From: Erythrobasidium yunnanense
Taxonomy: Eukaryota; Basidiomycota; Cystobasidiomycetes; Erythrobasidiales; Erythrobasidiaceae
Direction of reading: 5' to 3'
Assembly: GCA_001600175.1 (NCBI GenBank)
Contig: BCJC01000002.1
Coordinates: 1,246,318-1,310,317 of the forward strand
Length of the DNA stretch: 64,000 nt
How positions within the stretch are numbered: the stretch's first letter is position 1; the number at the start of each line of letters is the position of its first letter. The position numbers and the translations under genes were made by a program. This document shows, in pieces, positions 36,915-49,794 of the stretch. The notes below the pieces were generated by a model. That model had not been told where the DNA came from, did no database searches, and worked only from the letters and a program-made list of their open reading frames with translations.

Positions 36915-38238
36915 TTACGCGAACGGGTCCACTTCTCTCGCCTTGGCTTCTTCGATCTTCTTTGCCCTCTTTCTCGATTCTTGCTCTTCCTTCTCCCTCT
37001 CCCTCTTCTTGTACAAACTGCTCTCCGGGTTCTTTTCCGGATTCTTACAGAACTTAAGCCTTCTGTCCACTTCACGGACAGCTTCGACATCCACTGCCTT
37101 CTTCGCTTGTTCTACCAACAAGACTAATGGATCTATTATGTCTTTGAGTAGGCTGTCTAAGGTGGTCTTGAACATGTCTTTATTGACTATTAGCTTGCTT
37201 TCGGAAGCTAGTGCCAGTTTGGAGGATAGCCAGCGCTCAGTGAGTGATGGATCTGCTACGTGGAAAGCGGCGAGGGCGATCTGAGAGGGTGTATAGAGGA
37301 ACTCGGCGTCTGTAAGCCGAAGGAGGAGAATAGAGGCTGAAGCTTTGGGATACGTAGACGATGCTAGATGGGATACATCATCTTCGTTGCCTTCCAATAT
37401 TGTCTGAGGCGCAAATGTCAGCTTAGGTGGCTGCAGGCAGAACAAGCTGGAGGACGCACCTGCATGTCCAGAAACAACCCTCTTCCAGCCAAGTCGGCAT
37501 GATGCACTTTGAATTGGAACTTGAGTGACTGCGCTACTAGAAATTCTAGCGAGAGGACGTCTTCTGGCGTGCACTTCGGTATCCGAGATGCGAATGCTTC
37601 TATCGAGATTGGGAAATTCTCGGTCTTTGTTGCAAGGAAGAGACAGGTGAGCCTGTTAAGAACCCATGTCAGTGCACTATACAGCTTTGGGCTGCGGTCC
37701 CAGACCTACATTACGTTCTTGGGGTGGTAGTCCATGCAAGTATTCCGCAAATAGAACCTCTTCACGTAGGTCATCGCCGTACTCTCTACAGGAAGAGGGA
37801 ACTTGTATGTCTTGCAGAGCCGAACGAGCTGGGCGAGGTAGTATGCGACCAGAGAGAGCTCGTCCGCGACTGTCAAGTATTGAATCTCGTTCGGCGCAGG
37901 CGCGGAGGCTGTAGTACCATCTTCATTCTGTTGATTACTTGCTAGATCTTCTTCGAGCATAGACCGAACCCTATTGACTGCCGTCGTGTTCAGCTCAGCG
38001 CGTGCATCTGCCAGGCCCTTGGACGAGTAGCGCCATGTTCTGGAGCATTTGATCAGCACAGTGTAATGGTGATAATCTTGATGGGAGTCTGTCAGTACTT
38101 GAATTGGGAGGACATTTCGAACAGAGGTAGCTGGGATGTCGAGGCCACAGCGCCAGATCCGTTCGCAGACGACGAAGCAACAGGAGCACCATTTTTCTTG
38201 CTGTTGTTCGCGCCGTTCTTTGTGTCATCTTTGCTCAT
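36915..38238 (-). CDS. CCL1: Cyclin H, TFIIH kinase module
   Basis: Partner of the Cdk7/Kin28 kinase that phosphorylates the RNA polymerase II tail. Start MSKDDTKNGANNSKKNGAP. The first exon ends FEMSSQFKY and splices to RYSSKGLADARAELN, giving the family's SSQ-x-(K/R)-(W/Y) opening. The cyclin box reads YLTVADELSLVAYYLAQLVR, then FPLPVESTAMTYVKRFYLRN, then after an intron the expected LTCLFLATKTENFPIS strand and later EFLVAQSLKFQFKVHHADLA. The C-terminus is basic and coiled (KKREREKEEQESRKRAKKIE). It is divergent from GDT1 with only about 80 bp between start codons. Confidence 0.9.
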
Positions 38239-38318
38239 ACTTTCTTGCTGGGAAATCGCCAAAAAGCCAACAGAATCAGTCGCCTTTTCGCTTCTTCGTT
38301 CCCGTCAACTTCTCAGCC

Positions 38319-39532
38319 ATGGACGCGCTCGACAGTTCGCCGTACTTTCATGGATTAGCGCGGTCTTATGGTGAGTGTTGAAATGGCCTTTGAAGGATGT
38401 TATAAGCTTGGGTTAATGCTCGCGTCCTCCAGCTGTTATCGTCGGTTAGTCGAGCTGTGAAAAGGCCCTTAACCCTTGATATACTAATGCTATGACACTC
38501 TGTATCGACGTTACAACAGTCTCGGAAATCGGCGACAAGACCTTCCTGCTGTGCGCGTCCTATCCTCAAGCTGATCCACGTCTGAGGGTCCATCGATACT
38601 AACGCTATGGTTCGCTGACAGTGCCGCAATCATGGCAATGCGACATCCGCGTCTCATTGTCCTGGCTGGCGCTTTTCTGGCCTTAGCGGTCATGTCCCTG
38701 CTGTCCGCTGTTCTCGGTCACATCCTACCATCCCTGCTGCCGCGCAGATACACAACAGTCGCAGCGGCCCTACTCTTTTTTGTATTCGGAGCAATGATGC
38801 TGAAAGAGGGTATCGAGATGGAAGGAGGAAACGAGAAGATCCAGGAAGAGCTACGCGAGGTACAGAAAGAAGTCGAAGATGCAGAGGAGAAGTCGAGCAG
38901 TACTACATCAACAGCTAGACGTCTGGAACAAGCAGAAGAAGGCAACTTGGCCAGTCCAGTCCACGCTCTATCTTCATCGGCTGGTGGTAATACAGGCAAG
39001 CTGTCCCTGACAAACAGGAAAGGTCACAAGGGCTCCGACAAGGGCGGACTGAAGAACCTCAAAGATGGAATCGTCAATCTTGCGCAACTCTTTCTCAATC
39101 CCATCCTAGTTCAGACATTCATCATGACTTTTTTGGCGGAATGGGGCGACAGGTCACAGATCTCGACTATTGCGCTCGCAGCGGCACACGTAAGCTATAA
39201 TCCATCTGCCTTCCTCTCGAGCTCGCTTATCATCGATTACTGTTGATCTGCAGAACGTCTACATCGTGACGATCGGCACAGTTCTCGGGCATCTTACCTG
39301 TACAGCCGCTGCTGTGGTAGGAGGCCGGTATCTAGCTACCAAGATCTCCGTCAAGCATGTCACTTTGGGAGGTGCAGTCCTCTTCTTGGTATTCGGTGTT
39401 GCGTACGTATACGAGGTGGGTCTTTTCGTCATAAAGAGATCCGCTAGGACATCAGCTGACTCGGATGGTTCACAGGCATATACTTGGGACGAAGCCGCTG
39501 CCCTAGCAGAAGATTCGCTCGCTTTTCGGTAG
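38319..39532 (+). CDS. GDT1: Gdt1/TMEM165 family cation antiporter
   Basis: Golgi/vacuolar Ca2+ and Mn2+ transporter of the UPF0016 family. Start MDALDSSPYFHGLARSY. After the intron ending at about 38519 comes the first signature SEIGDKTFLLCA, then IMAMRHPRLIVLAGAFLALA, a second helix (RRYTTVAAALLFFVFGAMML), and a long charged central loop. The second signature AEWGDRSQISTIALAAAH (about 39136) precedes an intron and two more helices (HVTLGGAVLFLVFGVAYVYE). The two E-x-G-D-(K/R)-(S/T) motifs bind the cation and are both intact. Six membrane segments fit the family. Confidence 0.92.
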
Positions 39533-39806
39533 ACCCCTCCCCGAGCAAGCATTGCCTTGGGCAGGCGAGTAAGCTAGCAAAAAGCTGCAAAGCCAGACGA
39601 TCCTGGACGAGACGAGACAGTACCTAGATATACCACAGTCCCCCTGTAGTACTATTTCCTCTTGCATCTGCATCAGCGTCAACCTTATTTCTCGTCTTTC
39701 AGTCCCAGCTATTGCGGGATTGCACAAGTCTGTCTATACATTGCACTGAAACGCTCCTGAATACATACATATTCAGCACTATCAGATTCTAGGGCAGAGA
39801 GGTCTC

Positions 39807-42694
<2,888 letters not shown>

Positions 42695-43125
42695 CCTGGG
42701 CGAGCGGCTGTCGCGGCGTGTCTAGACTATACACTGAATCTAGACGTCGAGTTCCGAGCCAAGTTGATTGAGCTTTGAAGTTGAGTAATGTCAAGATTGG
42801 ATTGTGAGAGAGACAGCTTTAGAGGTTACAACGAGCAGCATACAGATTGCATCGACTTCAACTAGTATGCATTTACACAACACTATAAAAGAACGTATAT
42901 GGTCATCATTATGGCCTTACAGGGAGCTTTCAGCCCAAGATTTACTGACAGCAAGGCTACATCAGGGCCGGCTTTTGGGACTTAGCAGAATTTCATCTGA
43001 TTTCGCTCCACTTCATACGCGGACACCGTATAATGCCGCACTTTGCCGGGGTGTCTTATTACCGGACAGCTTCAACTTCGGCCTGGCTTTCCTTTGCTTA
43101 GACCACTTTCACAACAATCTCAAGC
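42695..43125. other. Divergent promoter region of CDC5 and the dehydrogenase
   Basis: 431 bp between start codons of genes on opposite strands. No coding character or repeat is seen. Confidence 0.4.
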
Positions 43126-44362
43126 ATGTCTAAACAGGTGCTCTTCCTCGGTGAGACAAGTCATCATTGCATATCTAATGCAACATCTGACATGGCATTA
43201 TAGGCCACCTTATCTGGGCTCACAAAGAATACGATGAACTAGTCGCAAGCATCGCAGAAGTCATCGTATGCCCCTCCCATCGCTGCCGTATCCATCTGTG
43301 CCCTTCTCATTCTCTCCCTTCGCAGCACTCGAAAGCGAAGTCCCGGGCAGAACTGCTAGATCTGCTGCAATCTGACTATAAGAACATAAGCGCCATCTTC
43401 TATGACGGTAGCACTGCAAAGAAAGTCGTAGGCGGACTGGACAAGGAGCTCATCCAGGCTTTACCTGATTCTTGCAAGTGGATCGGTGAGGAGAACAGCC
43501 TAAATAATGCGTTACACATAAATAACACTTTCCGTTATAGCATACAAGGGCGCCGGATACGATGGCGTAGCTGTCGATACCATCAAGGCACGGGGCATCG
43601 GCTTCTCAAACACCCCCGGAGCAGTCGATGAAGCTACCGCTACCGTTGCTCTTTTCCTCCTCTTATCCACCATGCGCAACACTACATGGGCGCAGAACCA
43701 TCTTCGCGCTGGCAATTTCACCCCTATGCCCGAGCTCGAAGCTGCTTCTTTCGATTTGAGCGGCAAGACGATTGGTATCCTAGGATTAGGAGGTATCGGT
43801 CTTCGTTTCCTGGAGATGGTCCAGCCATTCGGCATGAAGGTGCTCTATCATAATCGAAAGCCCTCGGATCGCGCGCCCAAGAATGCAGAATACTGCGCAG
43901 ATGTATACGATCTTTTGAAGAGAGTAGACGTCCTTTCGGTACATACGCCATTGAGCCCACAGACGAAGAATAGCATAAGCGACAAGGAGATCAAGACGAT
44001 GAAGAAAGGAAGCATAATTATCAATACTGCTAGAGGAGGCGTAATCGATGAAGAAGCGATGATAAAAGCATTACAGGAGGGTCATGTGGGTCTGAATGGC
44101 AGTTAGAACATTCTAATCGGATATCTAACGCTCTTCGTTTCTGATCCTCCTCGCCTAGCTCGCGACCGTTGGACTCGATGTATTCGCTACGGAACCAAAA
44201 GTGGATCAGCGCCTGCTGGACATGCCCAATATCACACTGCTACCTCATCTTGGAACAGAGAACCAGGACGCGAGGAGAAAGATGGAGGTCGTCGCTTTAA
44301 CGAATATCAAGGATTTCCTTGAGAAGGGGCAAGGACCCAATTTGGTCCCTGAGTGTAAGTGA
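43126..44362 (+). CDS. D-isomer-specific 2-hydroxyacid dehydrogenase (glyoxylate reductase-like)
   Basis: Reduces 2-oxoacids such as glyoxylate or hydroxypyruvate with NAD(P)H; the true substrate is not visible. Five exons: MSKQVLFL, GHLIWAHKEYDELVASIAEV, HSKAKSRAELLDLLQ..., AYKGAGYDGVAVDTIKARGI..., and after an intron at about 44092-44158 LATVGLDVFATEPKVDQ. The Rossmann motif is GKTIGILGLGGIGLRFLE. The catalytic triad is complete: Arg in INTARGGVID, Glu in VFATEP, His in LLPHLGTEN. It ends LVPECK. A truncated second copy lies 0.9 kb downstream. Confidence 0.9.
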
Positions 44363-44553
44363 GCTAGCATATAAAGGCTTTGTAGATGTAGAGATAGAGA
44401 GATACTGGAGAAACCGGCATGCTGTCTTTCGATCGCGTTCCAGATGTACATATGCCGGTCTGACAGATGACAACTCAGACTTGAATGCCCAAACACCTTA
44501 ACACGGCCCCGTGCAGCTACCGGCTTGTCTAAAGACGCTGAAAACCATGCACC

Positions 44554-45254
44554 ATGTTTCAAGCGTCAAATAAGGCAGCATACGTCCCTCGGTGGAGTAT
44601 CAAGCCAGAGCCGCCAGAGCCCGACGAGCCGCACTTCCAAGCACCGCAAGACTTTGACAGTTTCATTGCTACCCTAGGGTAATTACCTGCGCCAGATCTG
44701 CTTGCTCTGAGCATTCACACTGACGCTGGGCCGGCCCGGGCTGGCTATGACATCCAACAGAGCGCTGCACTTCTGGTTGGATGGTTGGTGGGCAATCCTG
44801 GACGGCTGGGCACGCAGAACCGACTACGATCGGATTGGCGGCTTCCACCTTGTAAAGAAATGCTACGTGAGGATGCCGCTCGAACTGGATGGAGTAAATG
44901 TAGCTGATAAAAAGCCGGGGTTCCGTCCCTTCTGACAGACGAGTCTCACGTTGCTACTGGGACAGATGGCAGCGGATATCGACCATACTACCTACCCCTG
45001 CTTCGTCAATTCCCTCGCAAAACTCCATCAGTTCCTCTCACGCCGCCGCATTACGCCAGACAACTGCGATAACGGAGTGGACTCTTCTTCCGCTATGATT
45101 GACTGTCGCGCTGCCATCATCGCGGGCTACATGGATGCCTATGGTAATTTCCCTCATCGGGCGCGTAAGTCTTCCTTTTGGTAGATGACTGCCATCCGGT
45201 TAAAAACACCACATCCATACAGTATTCGCAGCGATCACCGAAGAAAGGACGTAG
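44554..45254 (+). CDS. Small unrecognised protein between the two dehydrogenase copies
   Basis: Four exons join in phase. Exon 1 from MFQASNKAAYVPRWSIKPEP to FDSFIATLG; after an intron at about 44681-44750, ALHFWLDGWWAILDGWARRT and on to MPLELDG; after an intron at about 44897-44938, TSLTLLLGQMAADIDHTTYP, SLAKLHQFLSRRRITPDNC and GYMDAYGNFPHRA; after an intron from about 45163 to 45222, LFAAITEERT and a stop. The result is about 185 residues with several Trp and a mixed charge, looking like a folded enzyme-size domain. No family recognised. It ends about 40 bp before homology to the dehydrogenase copy begins. Confidence 0.55.
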
Positions 45255-45295
45255 TACATGGATGAGAAGGAGTGCTGTCAAAAATGCGCAAGGGT

Positions 45296-45990
45296 TCCGC
45301 TTGTGCAACACAACCTGGGCGCAGAAGCATCTTTGCGTGGAGAACTTCACTCCCATGCCCGAGCACGAAGCTTCTTCCTTCGATTTGAGCGGAAAGACTA
45401 TCGGAATTCTAGGATTGGGAGGTATCGGTCTTCGCTTCCTCGAGATGGTCCAGCCATTCGGGATGAAGGTGCTCTATCATAATCGAAAGCCCTCGGATCG
45501 CGCGCCCAAGAATGCAGAATACTGTGCAGACATATATGATCTTTTAAAAAGAGTCGATGTGCTGTCTGTACATACGCCATTGAGCCCACAGACGAAGAAT
45601 AGCATAAGCGACAAGGAGATCAAGACGATGAAGAAAGGAAGCATAATCATCAATACTGCAAGAGGAGGAGTCATCGATGAGGAAGCGATGATAAAAGCAT
45701 TACAGGAGGGACATGTGGGTCTAGATAGTGTAAACTCAAATCGTTCTAACCGGGTATCTGACGCTCTTCGTATCTGATCCTCCTAGCTCGCGACGGTCGG
45801 ACTCGATGTATTCGCTACAGAACCCAAGGTGGATCAGCGGCTACTGGATATGCCAAACATCACCCTACTACCTCATCTTGGAACAGAAATCCAGGACGCG
45901 AGGAGAAAGATGGAGGTCGTAGCTTTGACAAACATCAAAGACTTCCTTGAAAAGGGAAAAGGGCCCGACTTAGTTCCCGAATGTCAATAG
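45296..45990 (+). pseudogene. 5'-truncated second copy of the 2-hydroxyacid dehydrogenase gene
   Basis: From about CNTTWAQKHLCVENFTPMPE onward this copy matches the gene at 43126-44362, through the Rossmann motif GILGLGGIGLRFLE, INTARGGVID, a retained intron at about 45720-45786, VFATEPKVDQ and LLPHLGTEIQD, ending LVPECQ. The first four exons and promoter of the parent are absent, so the substrate-domain N-terminus is missing. The retained intron rules out a retrocopy and shows DNA-level duplication. No disabling change is seen in what remains: the frame stays open upstream to 45178. It may be a remnant, or a shortened transcribed gene. Confidence 0.75.
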
Positions 45991-46116
45991 TCGGATTTGG
46001 TGTATGTAGTTGGTAAGCTTGTGCAGGATAAACGTACGAGATCAATTCTGTTACGGTATATATGGATGAATTGCAGGCTATCGCTTGAGAGCTCTCGCTC
46101 AACACGATACACTTCG

Positions 46117-46975
46117 TCAGTTACGGAAGGCTTCCTCAGCGGACGAGCTTCGCGATGGGTTTGAGCCCCCGCCTATGTCGAAATCCGAAGGGAGCCTTTG
46201 GGCCGGTTCGAAAGTCAGCGGTGAGTAGTTTATAATCTGTACGAGCATAGCTTTCAGCGAACGGGGCATCGTTATGCTCAGCAGGAATCTATTACCAGTG
46301 ATCTCTTCGTCTCTCCCGTCGGGATGGTGTATAACTCGAGGCCGGTAGGCTAATGACCATTCTACTATCTGCTGATTGCGGCCATCTGGCGTGGCTCCGA
46401 CTAACCCAGAGGGCTTCTGAATGGCTTCTGGTTTGATGGAATCGGGCGAAGCATTGCTGTCTCCCGAGTCTGTGGAGTAGCGCCGTCGAGGTTTGTGAGG
46501 AGCGATGGAGATGTCGGACGGTCCAAGCAATGGCCCGTTGTAGTACTTCTCCTGGTTTCTGATGAACCTTTCGCGACCGAAAGAGGGAAGCTTGTCGCCG
46601 TCAGTCACACGGGCCATGGGCACCTTTCCTCCTGCAGAAGATCACATGCTTGTCAGCGTAGACGGGCAGGGCACTTTGTACTTCAATGTACGTACTCTTG
46701 ATCTCTTCTACAGTTCCATTGGTATGATGAACGCTCCACTTGGTGTATGGGCACTCAACAGAATACTTAGCTGTATGTGTCCCCGCTATGTTGGTTCCAG
46801 TTACGACCGGCCCAACGATGTCGACACCGGTGTCGCCTTGAACCTCGTAGGTACGAAGGCGCTGAGGTGCGCTAGGTCTTCGTACATGTTTGGAGGACTG
46901 ACTCGCGCTCGACATGGAAGCTGAACGCGGCTTATCGGAACTTGCCTGCAGGTTGGTGGTCGAGCCTGATGACAT
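46117..46975 (-). CDS. HH-repeat family member A, unrecognised
   Basis: Start MSSGSTTNLQASSDKPRSAS, a Ser-rich head, then LRTYEVQGDTGVDIVGPVVT, YSVECPYTKWSVHHTNGTVE and EIK. An intron (about 46633-46694) joins EIK to RGKVPMARVTDGDKLPSFGR, then RFIRNQEKYYNGPLLGPSDI, and a second block WSLAYRPRVIHHPDGRDEEI. The last part may contain another intron; the open frame ends SSSAEEAFRN. Two blocks with the pattern (S)-x5-8-HH-x-(N/D)-G-x2-E-x suggest an internal duplication. There is no signal peptide. The paralogue lies at 48448-49265 on the same strand. Function unknown. Confidence 0.55.
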
Positions 46976-48447
46976 GACGTGATTGAGCTGTTGTTTGGGT
47001 CCAGTGTACTCTGAATGCTGGTTTGCTTGATTTCTTTGCTTTACGCTTAAACAGAAGCAAAAGAGACATCCGTGGGAGAGAGCGGGCTTTATGAGCTGGA
47101 GACACACAAAGGCACCGGTTCATAGGGAGCTGATCCGTCGAGGACTAGGGCCACGGAAAAGGAGGAATTCGAGGGCTCCGCCGAGCGGAGAGGACCAACC
47201 CCATCTATTCATTGCTTTGCGCAGGCCTACACAGACCTTGTGGCATAGTCAGACTCAGGTCAGCGATGACGCATCAATAATTAGCAAAGGAACTGTCGCA
47301 CCTACCAGCACAGCCCTTTCTCTGTGACTTATAAGGATGCATTTGATGTCGATTGACAATCACATAGGCGTCCTCTTCGAGAGCGAAGTGTGCTGAGTTA
47401 GGAAAGTCTTGGAACCCATGTACGCTACGCAATTAGCGGCCTGGGTACGAGCTCCGTCATTCTTCACGGCTGGCAGCAGGAGCGCTGGCAGCAGTCTCAC
47501 TGTGTGGGCATGAGCTTTGAGAGCGATCTCGTGCTTGGGCATAAGCTCTGGCAGCAGTCTCACTGCGTGTTTATCGCCCCCGCTGCGGCTCAAACACTTC
47601 ACTCACCTTGTCTCATCACTGTAGCATCTGAGCATGGAGTGATTGTGCATTTTGCAGCGGCCGCTCTCCGGAAGCATAGACAAAGGAAGGGCAGGATACC
47701 TGAATTGCAGTAGTGTGGAGCGCATACACCAAAACCGTAGACTGGAGGGATTGTGGAGATGAGTCCTTCATCCTACAGCCGACCTTGTGAGGCCATCATG
47801 CATATCATCGGAGGAGGGATGCTTGAAATCAGAAAGAAAGGGAATAGCCAGTGGGCCTCCAGGCGTCTTGCTTTCTAGCTGCTTCGGTGGAACGTATTAG
47901 TGATGGTGCTCATCGATGGTTGTCGCTTAGAGCTGGCTGCAATGACTGGACGCTTCCGCTTGAAATACCACTCGGGACCTTGCATCTGAAGTCGGGAGGT
48001 TGATGCTGTCGCCCGCTAGTACACCTCTGCATACGAACCCTTGAGACGTCAGATGACAGCAATCTCGCAGCAACTCGAAGCTCACCTCCATACGGACACT
48101 AGGATCTGGCTGGAGCGGATGCAGCAGCAGCTTTCCTCTGTCCTTTCACACGGTCAGTCAAAGGGACAGCTTGCCACCCCGTCGTCAAAATCTCCAGCAG
48201 CACATCACGGATAACTAACCCTTAAAAGGGGTTAGAATGCCGTTGAAAGTGCACAAGGGCTCACCTTAGACGAAAGGGAGAGTCCAGTCAACTTGAATTC
48301 GATTGAAGTTTGAAAATTATCGATCTTGGTGTCTTCACTACTTGGTACGAGAGCGCACATCGTCGCTGGATCTGCTAACGCGACCCCGCTCCCTCACTTT
48401 GCATTCGAGACATTGAGCTCAGATATTATACCTGACTCCGCTGCCGT
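46976..48447. other. Long intergenic stretch without a recognised gene
   Basis: About 1.47 kb, the largest gene-free gap in the window. It contains a degenerate direct repeat near 47.5 kb and a small perfect inverted repeat at 48215-48235 (7-nt arms CTAACCC/GGGTTAG). No protein with convincing composition was found on either strand. A non-coding RNA cannot be excluded by eye. Confidence 0.4.
47485..47569 (+). repeat. Degenerate direct repeat, period 63 bp
   Basis: A 22-nt unit beginning CTGGCAGCAGTCTCACTG occurs at 47485-47506 and 47548-47569 with one mismatch. A related GGGCAT(G/A)AGCT unit sits at about 47506 and 47536 between them, and a partial copy of the first unit sits at about 47469. 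It looks like an old minisatellite. Confidence 0.7.
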
Positions 48448-49265
48448 TCACGAAGCATGGGTCTTATGATTAGTGATTGCTGATGATAACAGGAAAGTAG
48501 TGTGGACAACGAGATCTGCAACGTTAGGGTATGCGTAATTTTCGCTTGAGGCGGAAGCGCGTGCTAAGTGTGACGGGTTCCGTTTGAAGAGTCGCATGTA
48601 GAAGCTTGGCGTCTGTGCCAGCCGTAAATGAGCATATGCTCTTCTTGCCTGTATGCGTCTAGACTTACTGTTAAAAGTATCAGTTTCCCCGTTTTGGTGA
48701 TGTACAGTGTGGGGCTGAAAGACGCTCGCCAAGTGAATTGTTCTCTGGTATCGAAAGTCAGGGGACACGCCAACCTCTGTGCTTGCACTGTCGAAGATCG
48801 GCGTCCCTGCCGAAATATGAGACGCAGCACTGCTCGTGGAGGTTGACGAGCCATATGGCCTGAGACGCGGAGCTACACTTATGTCCGCAGGTCCAGCAAC
48901 AGGAGACTTGTAGATATTTGCTTGTTTCTCGATGAATCTCTTGCGGCCAAAGAGAGGAAGCTTCGCCCCTAAATTGAGATGGCCGTTGATAACACCTTTT
49001 CCACCTTCGATGGAAGGTACTTCAATCAGCATCGAAGTTCTACCATGCAAAAGCCAACGGAATACGTACGTTTGATCTTCTCGACCTTGCCGTCCTTGTG
49101 ATGTATCGCGACTTCTGTGTACGGACACGTAATATGGTATTCAAGCAGATGCTTTCCTTTATTGTCAACTCCTGTAACGAATGGACCGACAAGATCTTGA
49201 CCGCTGGTGCCAAGTACCTCGTAGCTGCGGGTAGGCTTTTGTACTTGGTTCGGACCCGTCGACAT
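48448..49265 (-). CDS. HH-repeat family member B, unrecognised
   Basis: Start MSTGPNQVQKPTRSYEVLGT. It follows member A: SGQDLVGPFVTGVDNKGKHL, YHITCPYTEVAIHHKDGKVE and KIK, an intron, then LNLGAKLPLFGRKRFIEKQA, YKSPVAGPADISVAPRLR, and a second block RTIHLASVFQPHTVHHQNGE. The C-terminal segment after a probable donor at about 48670 differs from member A and ends ITNHKTHAS. The HHxxG element occurs once in each half. No signal peptide. Conservation is strongest around CPYT-x5-HH, LP-x-FGR-x-RFI and GP-x-DIS-x-AP, so these are likely the structural core. Confidence 0.55.
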
Positions 49266-49794
49266 GTTGATGACTTGAACTACTTGGGTACTTTGTTACT
49301 TTTCGCTCGCGCCGACAAACTCATTGCTTGAACGGAAACAAACAGCAGTATCTGCCGTAAGCCCGCTTTATGGGCGTAGCATCGACAGCCATGACCCGCG
49401 CGGCTCTCAGCAGAGTTTTCAACAGGTAAAGGCGCTGACAGGTTGCGCCTCATCCGTGAGAACTGGTCTTCCGGAACAAAGGCCTATGTGATAGCCTCGA
49501 TGGGAATTTAAATGTGTGGTGTGACGAGGGTTGAGAGGGTGTTTGCGACATAGTCTGAAAGTAGACCGTATTCCTAACCTTCACACCCCTAGCAGCTGAA
49601 GAAAACCAGAATTGGGATTATGCGTCAGGGCGGAAACAGTGCACTTGACTACATAGCTGAGTCTGCTGAAAGCGTCTTGGGGTATGGTACTATAGAGCAA
49701 CAACCAGCTTGCTACACGTCGAGATTCTCGCCACTTGAGGGAGGTCCAAAGAGGTCAGCTTCGCCTCTTCGGTTCTTGCATACATTGGGTCGCA
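49266..49794. other. Intergenic between member B and ERO1
   Basis: 529 bp between divergent genes. The open frame beginning at 49620 overlaps the ERO1 start in another frame and has no family features. Nothing else recognised. Confidence 0.35.

Noticed and set aside
45178-45295. 5' part of the open frame leading into the dehydrogenase copy
   Set aside because: No similarity to the parent dehydrogenase; it overlaps the last intron and exon of the small gene at 44554-45254.
48215-48235. Inverted repeat with CTAACCC/GGGTTAG arms, telomere-like
   Set aside because: Only one repeat unit on each side; too short to be an interstitial telomere tract.
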